Assembly: GCF_001424265.1 (NCBI RefSeq)
Contig: NZ_LMOV01000012.1
Coordinates: 537,780-601,779, forward strand
From: Acidovorax sp. Leaf160
GTDB taxonomy: Bacteria; Pseudomonadota; Gammaproteobacteria; Burkholderiales; Burkholderiaceae_C
Length of the DNA: 64,000 nucleotides
Direction of reading: 5' to 3'
Part shown: one piece after another, positions 26,185-36,388 of the stretch
How the letters are laid out: every line of letters begins with the position of its first letter
Position numbering within the stretch: the stretch's first letter is position 1
Notes under the pieces: model-generated
Told to the model about the DNA's origin: nothing
Databases searched by the model: none
The model's input: the letters and a program-made list of their open reading frames with translations, nothing else
Program-made: the position numbers and the translations under genes

Positions 26185-26392
26185 CCGTTTCGCCGCCTGC
26201 TCTGAGCGGCCCGTCGCGCCGCGCGCGGCCGGCGGGCACGCCCAGGCCGCTGCGCAGCCGCGTCACCGCATCCCGTGCCGGCCCTTGCCGGCGCCTGTCT
26301 TGCCGCTTTGACACGCAAGTGACAACCCTCGCCAGGAGGGCCGGTCCCGCACGCGACAATGGCCTTCAGACCAGTCACGCAAACGACAGAAC

Positions 26393-27112
26393 ATGGACGA
26401 CCCCATTCTTACCATCGACGAACGCGAGGCGATCAATACCGGTCGCTGGTTTTCCTCACTCTCTCCCTCACTTCGGCACGACATACTTCGATGCGCTTAC
26501 GTCAAACGCTTCAAGGACGGTGGACTGATCGCCGCGCGCGGCGACCCGCCCGAGGAGTGGATTGCCTGTGCCAAGGGTGCGGTGCGCGTCAGCTCCACCT
26601 CCATCTCGGGCAAGCAGATCACGCTGACCTATGTGGAGCCGGGCATCTGGTTCGGCGACGTGGCGATATTCGACGGAGACCGGCGCACGCACGATGCCTA
26701 TGCCCATGGCGACACGACGATCCTGTGCGTGGCCAAGGCCGACTTCCGCAAGATCCTGGGCCTGCACACCGAGCTGTACGAGGCCATGCTGCGGCTGCAT
26801 GCGCGGCGCATTCGCCAGCTGTTCGGGCTGGTGGAAGACTTGAACACCCTGCCCCTGCGATCGCGGCTGGCCAAGCAGCTGCTGCACCTGGTGCGCAGCT
26901 ACGGCATTCCCAGCCTGTCGCATGGCACCGAGATGCGGATCGGCCTGCAGCTGGCGCAGGAAGAGCTGGCCCAGCTGCTGGGCGCCTCGCGCCAGCGGGT
27001 GAACCAGGAGCTGAAGGCAATGGAGCGCGAGGACATCATCCGCATCGAGCCGGGCGGCCTGGTGGTGAGCGACCGCGACGCGCTGCTGCGCATCGCCGAG
27101 TCCGACACCTGA
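26393..27112 (+). CDS. Crp/Fnr-family transcriptional regulator
   Basis: A 239-residue regulator with a cyclic-nucleotide-binding-like fold (about 20-135; GGLIAARGDPPEEWIACAKGAVRVSS, YVEPGIWFGDVAIFDGDRRTHDAYA) and a Crp-type winged helix (about 170-230; LAQEELAQLLGASRQRVNQELKAME). The Cys residues expected for an Fnr iron-sulfur cluster are absent from the N-terminus. The phosphate-binding cassette is only partly like that of cAMP-binding CRP, so the ligand is unknown. It lies between two acyl-CoA metabolism groups and could control either; a direct link is an inference from position. Confidence 0.85.
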   Translation: MDDPILTIDEREAINTGRWFSSLSPSLRHDILRCAYVKRFKDGGLIAARGDPPEEWIACAKGAVRVSSTSISGKQITLTYVEPGIWFGDVAIFDGDRRTHDAYAHGDTTILCVAKADFRKILGLHTELYEAMLRLHARRIRQLFGLVEDLNTLPLRSRLAKQLLHLVRSYGIPSLSHGTEMRIGLQLAQEELAQLLGASRQRVNQELKAMEREDIIRIEPGGLVVSDRDALLRIAESDT

Positions 27113-27227
27113 GCCGCGCCTTCCGCCCCGACGCCCCGGGGCCCGCCACGCCATGGGAGGGATCGCGCTGGCGGGGCAGCCCGAAGGGAGCGACCCCTTC
27201 CACAGCGTTAACAGGCCCTAGCCACCC

Positions 27228-28313
27228 ATGAGCAACTTCGACCACTTCATCGGCACCCGCCCCGTCTCCGAGCAACATGCTTTCGACACGGGGGCGCTGC
27301 TCACGTGGCTGCAGGCGAACGTGCCGGGCTTCGCGGGCCCGCTCACGGTGGAGATGTTCAAGGGCGGGCAGTCCAACCCCACCTACAAGCTGGTCACGCC
27401 GGGCCAGAGCTATGTGATGCGGGCCAAGCCCGGCCCCGTCGCCAAGCTGCTGCCGTCGGCCCACGCCATCGAGCGGGAGTTCGCGGTGATGAGCGGCCTG
27501 GCGGGCACCGAAGTGCCCGTGCCGCGCATGTTCGCGCTGTGCGAGGACGAGTCGGTCATCGGCCGCGCCTTCTACGTGATGGAGTTCATGCAGGGCCGCG
27601 TGCTGTGGGACCAGTCCCTGCCCGGCATGGCGCCGGCCGAGCGCGCCGCGATCTACGACGAGATGAACCGCGTGATCGCGGCGCTGCACAGCGTGCCGTT
27701 CGCCGACCGCGGCCTGGCGGGATACGGCAAGCCCGGCAACTATTTCGACCGGCAGATCGGGCGCTGGAGCAAGCAGTACGTCGCCTCCATCACGCAGCCC
27801 ATCGAGGCGATGGACCGGCTGATGGAATGGCTGCCCGCGCACATGCCGGCCAGCGCCCGCGACGAGCGGCGCGTCTCCATCGTGCATGGCGACTTCCGGC
27901 TCGACAACCTGATGTTCCACCCGACCGAGCCGCGCGTGATCGCCGTGCTGGACTGGGAGCTGTCCACCCTGGGCCATCCGCTGGCGGACTTCAGCTACCA
28001 CTGCATGGCCTGGCACATACCGCCGGGCGCGTTCCGGGGCATCGGCGGGCTGGACCTGACCGGCCTGGGCATTCCCAGCGAGGACGAGTACATCCGCCGC
28101 TACTGCGAACGTACGGGCCAAGCCACGCCCGAGGAGCTGCGCCGCGACTGGAACTTCTACATGGCCTACAACCTGTTCCGCCTCGCCGCCATCCTGCAGG
28201 GCATCGCCAAGCGGGTCGAGGCAGGCACGGCCTCCAGCGCGCAGGCGCGCTCATCCGGCGAAGGCGCCCGTCCCCTGGCCGAAATGGCCTGGCGCTTCGC
28301 CCAGCAGGGCTGA
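27228..28313 (+). CDS. APH-family phosphotransferase associated with acyl-CoA dehydrogenase
   Basis: A 361-residue aminoglycoside-phosphotransferase-fold protein. It shows [19 protein letters not shown] and YVMRAKPG (nucleotide-binding Lys), [17 protein letters not shown] (catalytic HGD-x-R-x-DN) and [21 protein letters not shown] (the metal-binding DWE). This form is the bacterial counterpart of the kinase half of ACAD10/ACAD11, which phosphorylates 4-hydroxyacyl-CoAs. It is followed 65 bp later by an acyl-CoA dehydrogenase gene, exactly the pairing expected. Role in 4-hydroxy fatty-acid breakdown is inferred from that family and context. Confidence 0.85.
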   Translation: MSNFDHFIGTRPVSEQHAFDTGALLTWLQANVPGFAGPLTVEMFKGGQSNPTYKLVTPGQSYVMRAKPGPVAKLLPSAHAIEREFAVMSGLAGTEVPVPRMFALCEDESVIGRAFYVMEFMQGRVLWDQSLPGMAPAERAAIYDEMNRVIAALHSVPFADRGLAGYGKPGNYFDRQIGRWSKQYVASITQPIEAMDRLMEWLPAHMPASARDERRVSIVHGDFRLDNLMFHPTEPRVIAVLDWELSTLGHPLADFSYHCMAWHIPPGAFRGIGGLDLTGLGIPSEDEYIRRYCERTGQATPEELRRDWNFYMAYNLFRLAAILQGIAKRVEAGTASSAQARSSGEGARPLAEMAWRFAQQG

Positions 28314-28378
28314 CCGCCCCCGCGCGCCCCGCCCACGGGGCACGCTCGCCCCGCCCCCCGATTTCAAACGGAGACCCC

Positions 28379-29653
<1,275 letters not shown>

Positions 29654-29667
29654 GCCACAACGCCAGG

Positions 29668-29697
29668 GGGAGAGGGCCCCGCGCGCGGGTCTCTCCC
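29668..29697 (+). terminator. Probable hairpin after acyl-CoA dehydrogenase gene
   Basis: GGGAGAG (29668-29674) and CTCTCCC (29691-29697) form a 7-bp stem over a GC-rich loop 15 bp after the stop. There is no real T-run (ATTACTCC), so efficiency as an intrinsic terminator is uncertain. Confidence 0.45.
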
Positions 29698-29830
29698 ATT
29701 ACTCCAGGCAATCCCATGCGCCATGCGCCATGCGGAGGATGGCTCGCCGGGCCAGAGACTTCGCCCGCCGGCGTGAGCGCGCTGCTCCGGTGCGGCCGCC
29801 GGAGCTACCGCCTGGGGCCGGCGCGCTCGT

Positions 29831-31309
29831 TCACGCGCCCGCTGCGGGATGGCTTCGCGATGCCACCTGATCGACGGCGGCAGCGATCCGATCGAGCATC
29901 GCATCGTCGGTCCGCGCGATGTTGAGACGCACGCGCGCATTCCCGGTGTGGCTCACGAAAACGATCTCGCTGGCGACCCTCACGCCGTCCGCGCGCAGCA
30001 CCTCCCAGACACCCTGGGCATCCACACCATCGCCGAGCGACACCCAGAGGTACATGCCTGCCCCGGCGTCCCCGGCCTGCCAGCCCCGGGCCCGGATTTT
30101 TGCCAGCAGCGCCTTGCCGCTTGTGGCCAGCTTCTTGCGCAGCTTCTCGCAATGCACCTCGTAGCCGCCTTCGACGAGCGCGTGGTGCACGACCTGGTCG
30201 GAGAGCAGCGACGAATGGATGGAGCCGACCGATCGCCTCAGCAGCATGGGCTCCAGACGCTGTCCGCTGGCCGCCAGGAACCCGGCCCGCAGGCCGGGCG
30301 AGAGGGTCCTGGAAAAGCTGCCGATGTGGATGACGCGCTCGAAGTGGTCGAGGGCGGCCAGACGTGTGACAGCGCCCTGCTGGGCGCGCGGGAGCAGATC
30401 GCCGTAGGAATCGTCGTCCACGATCCAGAAATCGTGTTGCTCGGCAAGCTTGAGCAGTTGGTGGGCCTTGCGCGGCGACATGCTCGTGCAGGTGGGGTTC
30501 TGCAGTACCGAACTGCAGAAGAACGCCTTGGGCCGGTACTTCTCGGCCAGTTCCGCGAGTTGCTCCAGATCGGGGCCGTCGTCCAGGCGGCGAACGCGCA
30601 AGATCCAGAGGCCGCTGGCCAGGAGCCGCTGGGTGTGGATGAAGGGGCCCGGCTCCTCCACCAAAACGTACTGGGCGGGGTAGAGGAACGACCAGACGAC
30701 CAGGTCCAGCGCATCGGTGGCACCGGCGGTGGTCACGATCTGGTCGGCCGTGGCATGGATGCCGGCCCTGTGAAGCCGCGCTGACAGGGCTTCGCGCAGC
30801 GGCAACCACCCCCGTCCATCGGCGTATTCGAACAGGCTCGTGGGCGGCCGGGCAGCCAGTGCCTGCATGGCACCGGACAGCATTTCGGTGCCGATCCACT
30901 CGGCGGGCAGCGTTCCGAGCGCAGACGCGCCATAGGGGCTTCTGGCATGCAACAGATGGTCCCAGGTGTAGGGCGCCGGCGGCGCGCTCCAAGGATGCGA
31001 CTCCGCGGGCTTGCCCACCTGCAGCGCCTGTGGCGACACATAGAAACCCGAACCACGGCGTGCTTCCAGATAACCGGCAGCCGTCAGCTTGTCGTAGGCG
31101 CGCAACACGGTTTCATTGCTGATGCCCATCTCGGCCGCCATCGCCCGCACCGACGGCAATCGCGCGCCGAGATCCAGCGTCCGGTTTTCGACGCGACCCT
31201 TGACGTCTTCGAAGATGCGGTCGATCAGAGCTCCGTTGGCGCGGGGAACGGAGGAGGCTGCCTGTTTCTTGGCGCGGGTATCGAACTTCTGCGAAGGGGT
31301 GGGTGCCAT
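29831..31309 (-). CDS. MocR-type regulator (GntR HTH fused to aminotransferase fold), Lys-to-Arg at PLP site
   Basis: A 492-residue protein. A GntR winged helix (about 25-95: ALIDRIFEDVKGRV, LPSVRAMAAEMGISNETVLRAYDKL, ARRGSGFYV) is joined to a class-I aminotransferase fold (about 150-485). The aminotransferase part keeps SVLQNPTCTSMSPRKAHQLL, WIVDDDSYGDL and the C-terminal RLNIARTD. The PLP-binding motif normally read as SFSKTLSPGLR is here SFSRTLSPGLR: Arg334 (codon AGG, read from 30308-30310) stands where the Schiff-base Lys should be. MocR proteins sense PLP or amino compounds and control neighbouring genes. Start at ATG 31309. It is divergent from the TonB receptor gene and is the likely regulator of that block. 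Confidence 0.85.
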   Translation of the reverse strand: MAPTPSQKFDTRAKKQAASSVPRANGALIDRIFEDVKGRVENRTLDLGARLPSVRAMAAEMGISNETVLRAYDKLTAAGYLEARRGSGFYVSPQALQVGKPAESHPWSAPPAPYTWDHLLHARSPYGASALGTLPAEWIGTEMLSGAMQALAARPPTSLFEYADGRGWLPLREALSARLHRAGIHATADQIVTTAGATDALDLVVWSFLYPAQYVLVEEPGPFIHTQRLLASGLWILRVRRLDDGPDLEQLAELAEKYRPKAFFCSSVLQNPTCTSMSPRKAHQLLKLAEQHDFWIVDDDSYGDLLPRAQQGAVTRLAALDHFERVIHIGSFSRTLSPGLRAGFLAASGQRLEPMLLRRSVGSIHSSLLSDQVVHHALVEGGYEVHCEKLRKKLATSGKALLAKIRARGWQAGDAGAGMYLWVSLGDGVDAQGVWEVLRADGVRVASEIVFVSHTGNARVRLNIARTDDAMLDRIAAAVDQVASRSHPAAGA

Positions 31310-31777
31310 GGAGGATGCGCGTGTCGGACGGACTTGAAGAAGGCGGCCACGGATGATAGACCGCCTCGAACGCAGCACCTCCGCGCGCCATGAATTGATA
31401 CATACAGCCCTGAGGAATCTCCAGGGCAGCGCCGCCCCTGCCCAGCAAACGTCGCAGGGCACCGTCCTGGGGCATGCCCGTCGTGCCGATGCACCTCCAT
31501 GCGACCGAGGAGGGGGTCGCTCCCCTACCAGGTGCATGCACATCGTGGCTTTACGAACCGGTCCTCGGTGTAATCCCCGATCCTGGGGTGGAAAAGGCGT
31601 GCAAGAATTCAACTGTACCAAACACTTTTAAAGTGACAACGTCACGACAATAGCCGTGGCGGCGCCCAAAAGGCTCGCGAAGGCTTAGCCAAGCAAGCCG
31701 CGCAAAAGGCGTATGGAACACTAATTGCATCTGTTGAGAGCGATTTCGCTAACCACGTGCCCCCAGAGGATTCCGCC
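31310..31777. promoter_or_regulatory. Divergent control region with two overlapping dyads
   Basis: A 468-bp region between the MocR-type gene and the TonB receptor gene with no convincing coding sequence. Two dyads overlap: CACTTT-T-AAAGTG at 31623-31635 and GTGAC-AAC-GTCAC at 31633-31645. They lie about 130-155 bp before the receptor start and are the best operator candidates. No sequence resembling a Fur box was seen. An AGAGGA ribosome-binding site precedes ATG 31778. Confidence 0.4.
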
Positions 31778-34159
31778 ATGCCGTTCACCAAGTCCCCGAT
31801 GCTCCGCCCGGCCCCTTTCCGCTCCACCGCGGTGTGTGCCGCACTCGCACTCGCCCTTCCGGCGGCCGTGCATGCCCAGCAGGCAGGGCCCGCCCCTGCC
31901 ACCGCTCAAGCCGTGTCGGAGGGCACGGAGTTCAATATCCCTGCAGGGCCTCTCTCTGCCACCCTGCAGGCCATCGCGAAAACCAGCGGAAAGCGTGTCC
32001 AGTTCGAAGAGGCTGACGTTCAAGGACTCAAGGCTCCCGCCATCTCCGCGAAAACCAGCTCGCAAGGCGCCATCCAGGCCGCCATCTCCGGCAGCGGCCT
32101 GACCATGAATACCGGCCCGGACGGTTCGATCCGCGTGTTCGTGCAGCAACTGGCGGCAGTGGCCGTCACCGCCAAGCGCGACGAGGCGGAAACCGGTTTC
32201 CGCGCCTCCAGTTCCTCCACCGCGACGCGCGGCGGCGCCGACCTGCTCGACGTGCCGCAGTCGGTCACGGTGCTGACGGCCAAGGTGCTGGAGACCCAGC
32301 AATCCGCCTCGGTCGAAGATGCACTCAGGAACGTGGCGGGCGTGGTGACGATACCGGCCACGCAGGGCGGCAGCGGGTTCAACATCCGCGGCTTCGCAAC
32401 GACCGCCGCCACGCTTTCCAATGGATTGACCGATCCCGACTCCTATAAGACCAACATCGCCGGCGTGGAGCGCATCGAGATCCTCAAGGGACCGCAGGCC
32501 CTGCTCGCCGGCGCGAACAGCCTCGGCGGCACCTTGAACATCGTCACCAGGAAGCCGACGACCGAGCGCATCCGCGACGTGTCGGTCAGCTACGGCAGCC
32601 ACGCCGAACGCACGGGAACCATCGACCTCGCGGGTGCCATCAACGACAGCAAGGAGTTCAGCTACCGCGTGATCGGATCGGCCACGCGCGCCAACGGCAG
32701 CGACGCGGGCTACGACGGCCGCTCGCAGGACTATGGATTGGGAGAACTGCGCTGGAAGAATGCGGACACGGACGTCATCTTCGGCGCATCGGCCTCCAAG
32801 ACACACACGCCCCTGGGCCGGTACACGGTCGCGATCCGGGGCTTCATCGAACCGGTTCCGTCCACCCTGCCCGGCAACCGAAGCGATGGCGTGGATACCG
32901 AAACCCACTCGGTGTTCTACACGCTGCAGCATTCGTTTTCCGACAAGCTGCAGTTCACCAGCCGCATGCAGCGCGCCAGCACCGATCAGGATCTGAACCT
33001 GTGGACGCCCCAGTTCCCGGTCAGCGTTCCCAACCTGCTGCTGAGCTACAGCGGCACGATCAACCGCTCGAACCAGACCACGACGAGCGGCGACCATTAC
33101 CTGAGCTACAAGTTCAAGACCGGGCCGCTGGACCAGAACCTCGTGGCAGGTGTCAACCATACCGACTATTCGTACGACCTGACCCAGTACACGGGCCCCA
33201 GGGTGTCCGTGCCGTTCAGCCAGCCCACGCAATACCCCTTCCCGGCGCTCGAGCGCAGCGATGCCAGCCGGTCGTTCGGCAGCTACGCGCCGCAAACCCA
33301 GCGCGGCCTCTACGTCCAGGACACGGTGAAATGGGACAAGTGGACGCTGGTGGCAGGCCTGCGCCACTCGAGCATGGACCTCGGCCCGGGCAGCACCGTC
33401 GTGTACGCGACACCGCCCACGACGACCACGTCCGCCCAGAGATCGTTCAGCAAGAACACCGTCAATGCCGGGCTGATCTACAACCTGGACTGGAACACGT
33501 CGATCTACGGCAGCTATGCTGAAGGCTTCACCCCGCTTTTCTCGGACCTGTCCATCTGCGGCACCAACTCGACTGCGACCCCGCCCACCCTGTCGAAGAG
33601 CAAGGAACTGGGCATCAAGAGCAACGTGGACGACCGCTTCTCCTGGTCGGCCGCCGTGTTCCAGCTCGATCAGACCAACCTCCTGCGACGCAACCGCCCG
33701 CTCAACTGCAATGACCTGATCGACGGGCAGAGATCCCAGGGCGTGGAACTAGAGGCGTCGGGCCAACCCATGCGCGGGCTCAACCTGATCTTCAACTACT
33801 CCTACAACAAGCGCAAAAGCCTGTCGGATCCTACGGCACGGCCCGGCCTGGGCCCCGACAGCCAGGCCAGCGTGTGGAGCACCTACGACTTCCAGTCGGA
33901 GCCACTGCGCGGCGTGGGCCTCGCCTTCGGCATCAGTGCCTGGGGCGATTCCCGCATGGGATTCACCGACTCGGCCACGCGCCTGCCGGGTGGCGCCCGT
34001 ATCGACGCCGGAATCTCCTACACGCAGCCCGAATGGTCGCTGCGGCTGGGCGTGAAGAACCTGGCGGACCGCACGCTGTACGCGACCACGTCCTCCACCA
34101 TGTACGTGCCCCTCTACGACAGGCGCACGTACACGCTGACCTACCAGCACAAGTTCTGA
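31778..34159 (+). CDS. TonB-dependent outer-membrane receptor with STN domain
   Basis: A 793-residue receptor. It has a signal peptide (VCAALALALPAAVHAQ), an STN secretin/TonB short domain at about 45-125 (FNIPAGPLSATLQAIAKTSG, ISGSGLTMNTGPDGSIRV), a plug domain at about 155-280 (LDVPQSVTVLTAKVLETQ, VERIEILKGPQALLAG, GGTLNIVTRKP) and a beta-barrel ending in YTLTYQHKF with terminal Phe. It is built like siderophore receptors of the FecA/FpvA type. STN receptors usually signal through a FecR/FecI pair, but none is adjacent. Start is ATG 31778 after AGAGGA (GTG 31757 is an alternative). The downstream genes encode an importer, peptidases and a TonB-ExbBD set, so the ligand may be a peptide rather than a simple ferric siderophore. 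Confidence 0.88.
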   Translation: MPFTKSPMLRPAPFRSTAVCAALALALPAAVHAQQAGPAPATAQAVSEGTEFNIPAGPLSATLQAIAKTSGKRVQFEEADVQGLKAPAISAKTSSQGAIQAAISGSGLTMNTGPDGSIRVFVQQLAAVAVTAKRDEAETGFRASSSSTATRGGADLLDVPQSVTVLTAKVLETQQSASVEDALRNVAGVVTIPATQGGSGFNIRGFATTAATLSNGLTDPDSYKTNIAGVERIEILKGPQALLAGANSLGGTLNIVTRKPTTERIRDVSVSYGSHAERTGTIDLAGAINDSKEFSYRVIGSATRANGSDAGYDGRSQDYGLGELRWKNADTDVIFGASASKTHTPLGRYTVAIRGFIEPVPSTLPGNRSDGVDTETHSVFYTLQHSFSDKLQFTSRMQRASTDQDLNLWTPQFPVSVPNLLLSYSGTINRSNQTTTSGDHYLSYKFKTGPLDQNLVAGVNHTDYSYDLTQYTGPRVSVPFSQPTQYPFPALERSDASRSFGSYAPQTQRGLYVQDTVKWDKWTLVAGLRHSSMDLGPGSTVVYATPPTTTTSAQRSFSKNTVNAGLIYNLDWNTSIYGSYAEGFTPLFSDLSICGTNSTATPPTLSKSKELGIKSNVDDRFSWSAAVFQLDQTNLLRRNRPLNCNDLIDGQRSQGVELEASGQPMRGLNLIFNYSYNKRKSLSDPTARPGLGPDSQASVWSTYDFQSEPLRGVGLAFGISAWGDSRMGFTDSATRLPGGARIDAGISYTQPEWSLRLGVKNLADRTLYATTSSTMYVPLYDRRTYTLTYQHKF

Positions 34160-34253
34160 GGCTTCTTTCACCAGGAGGGCGCGCGGCAACGCCGCGCTGC
34201 CCTGCCCGCCCGCCCTGCCAGCGGCCGCATCCATTCCGAGGTTCTATCCGTTC

Positions 34254-36002
34254 ATGAGCGCCCACAGCCACCGTCCCCGACTGCGCGACCTGATCCTGCC
34301 CTACTGGACTTCGCGCGAGAGCTGGCGCGGCTGGATCCTGCTCGCGATCAAGCTGACGCTCATGTTCACCAGCGTCTACCTGGCTATCTGGAGCAACAAG
34401 CTCCAGGGCCTGGTGGTGGACGCCCTGGTGAAGCGGGAGTGGGACGGCATCTGGCACAGCCTGGGCCTGTCCTGGGTGGCCGGCATGTTCACCATGCTGG
34501 TGTCGATGGTGCTTCTCTTCGTGGTGGGGGAGTTGATCCAGTACGAATGGCGCACCGCCATGACGCGCCGCTACCTGGCGGCCTGGACGGAGCGGCGCGC
34601 GTACTACGCGATCGAGCGGGACGGCCGCCTGAGCAACACGGACCAGCGCATTTCGCAGGACGTGCCCCGCTTCATCGAACTCACGCTGTTTCTGTTCCTC
34701 AATCCGATCCACGTGCTGGTCTCGGCCATCTCGTTCACCGTCGTGCTCTGGAATCTTTCCGGCACGCTGCAGTTCACGCTGTGGGGCATCGATTTCTCGA
34801 TCCCCGGGTACATGGTCTATCTGGTGTATGCGTACTCGGCCGGCGCCCTGCTGGTGTCGCACCTCACCGGGCGCCCACTGATCCATCTGTTCAACCTGCG
34901 CCAGACCGTGGAGGCCAACTTCCGCTACCGCGGCATGCAGTTGCGCGAGAACGCCGAGCAGATCGCCTTCTACGACGGCGGCGCGCAGGAGCACAAGCGC
35001 CTGGACGATTCGTTCGAAGAGGTGCGCGCCAACTGGCGGGACATCATCGTTCGCAATGCCAAACTGATCCTGGCGCGCGAGACCTACACCCACACCTTCT
35101 CCACCCAGCTCCTGCCGACGGCCGCGGCACTGCCGCGCTACCTCTCCGGCGCCATCACCCTGGGCGACGTGACGCGCGTGGGCGGCGCCTTCACCGCCGT
35201 CAGCAGCAGCCTGGTCTTCTTCAGCCACGCCTACGTCACCTTCACCGAGTGGTGGGCGCTCGGCAACCGGCTGCGCGACCTGCTGGGCGCGCTCGAGGAA
35301 GCGAACGAGCGGCCGGCGGGTATCCAGGTCTCCCGCACGCCCGAGCCCGCCATCGAGGCGCATGACGTCGCGCTGCAAAAGCCCGACGGTGCACCGCTCG
35401 CCGCGATTCCCCCCCTGCACATGCGCAAAGGCGAACGCTGGCTGGTGCGCGGCGCCTCGGGCGCGGGCAAGAGCACGCTGCTGCGCGCCGTGGCCGGCAT
35501 CTGGCCCTACGGCGAGGGAGAAATCCGCCAGCCCGGAGACGGCCGGATGATGTTCCTGCCGCAGCGCAGCTACATCCCCCAGGGCACGCTGAAGGCAGCG
35601 CTGTGCTACCCAGGCCAGCCCGAGGATTTCGACGACGGACGCGTGCGCGAAGTGCTCCACGAGGTCCGCTTGCCGGCGCTAGCCGACCGGCTCTACGAGA
35701 GCGACCGCTGGCAGCACAAGCTCTCCGGCGGCGAGCAGCAGCGGCTGGCGATCTGCCGTGCTCTGCTGCACCGGCCCGACTACCTCTTCCTGGACGAGGC
35801 GACCAGCGCGCTCGACCCCGACACCGAGCGGGCGCTCTACCAGGCCCTGGTGCATGCGCTGCCTGACAGCACCCTGATCAGCGTGGCGCACCGCGAATCG
35901 CTGACCGCCTACCACGACCACGTGCTGGACCTCACGCCGAAGCGCAGCGAAGACGCAGGCCAGGGCGGCAGCGGCTCCTGGCCCTTCCCGGTCCACGCCT
36001 GA
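34254..36002 (+). CDS. ABC transporter, YddA/SbmA-Rv1819c type (fused membrane and ATPase domains)
   Basis: A 582-residue half transporter. The membrane domain (about 1-345) has the ABC_membrane_2 signatures LSNTDQRISQD and TVEANFRYRGMQLRENAEQIAFYDGG, found in YddA, ABCD and Rv1819c proteins. The ATPase has Walker A GASGAGKST, a Q-loop in FLPQRSYIPQGTL, signature LSGGEQQR, and Walker B YLFLDEATSALD. This family, with its SbmA/BacA relatives, moves peptides, bleomycin-like compounds or cobalamin inward. It lies 94 bp after the TonB receptor, so it is the likely inner-membrane step for whatever the receptor admits. Confidence 0.85.
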   Translation: MSAHSHRPRLRDLILPYWTSRESWRGWILLAIKLTLMFTSVYLAIWSNKLQGLVVDALVKREWDGIWHSLGLSWVAGMFTMLVSMVLLFVVGELIQYEWRTAMTRRYLAAWTERRAYYAIERDGRLSNTDQRISQDVPRFIELTLFLFLNPIHVLVSAISFTVVLWNLSGTLQFTLWGIDFSIPGYMVYLVYAYSAGALLVSHLTGRPLIHLFNLRQTVEANFRYRGMQLRENAEQIAFYDGGAQEHKRLDDSFEEVRANWRDIIVRNAKLILARETYTHTFSTQLLPTAAALPRYLSGAITLGDVTRVGGAFTAVSSSLVFFSHAYVTFTEWWALGNRLRDLLGALEEANERPAGIQVSRTPEPAIEAHDVALQKPDGAPLAAIPPLHMRKGERWLVRGASGAGKSTLLRAVAGIWPYGEGEIRQPGDGRMMFLPQRSYIPQGTLKAALCYPGQPEDFDDGRVREVLHEVRLPALADRLYESDRWQHKLSGGEQQRLAICRALLHRPDYLFLDEATSALDPDTERALYQALVHALPDSTLISVAHRESLTAYHDHVLDLTPKRSEDAGQGGSGSWPFPVHA

Positions 36003-36054
36003 ATCCACCGGCCCCATTCCCATCCACTTTCCGACCCCTTACAGAAACCGAACC

Positions 36055-36387
36055 ATGTCCTCCAACGTCATCCCGCTCACCAACGCGACCTTCGCAGAAC
36101 ACGTCCTCCAATCCTCCGGCCCTGTCCTGGTGGACTTCTGGGCCGAATGGTGCGCACCGTGCAAACAGCTGCTGCCCATCGTGGACGACATCGCCGAGGA
36201 ATACGCCGGCGAAGCCCGCATCTGCAAGATCAACGCGGACGAAAACAAGGAAACCATGCAGCAATTCCAGGTGCGCGGCTTGCCCACCATGATCCTCTTC
36301 GTGGACGGCAAGGAAAAGGCCCGCCTGGTGGGCCTCGTCTCCAAGACGCGTATCGCCCAGGTCATCGACGAAGCCCTGGAAGCCTGA
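36055..36387 (+). CDS. Thioredoxin
   Basis: A 110-residue thioredoxin with no signal peptide, hence cytoplasmic. The active site WCAPC is in VLVDFWAEWCAPCKQLLP at about residues 25-42, and the cis-Pro loop is GLPTM. It differs from general TrxA (Ala for Gly between the Cys pair). It is placed one base before the S9 peptidase gene, a spacing that implies tight co-expression. In this operon it would reduce a disulfide in an imported substrate or keep a partner enzyme reduced. Confidence 0.92.
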   Translation: MSSNVIPLTNATFAEHVLQSSGPVLVDFWAEWCAPCKQLLPIVDDIAEEYAGEARICKINADENKETMQQFQVRGLPTMILFVDGKEKARLVGLVSKTRIAQVIDEALEA

Positions 36388-36388
36388 C

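Noticed and set aside
31353-31631. A 92-residue open frame before the TonB receptor, considered as a precursor peptide
   Set aside because: Random composition, no ribosome-binding site, no leader/core pattern; it overlaps the regulator 5' region.
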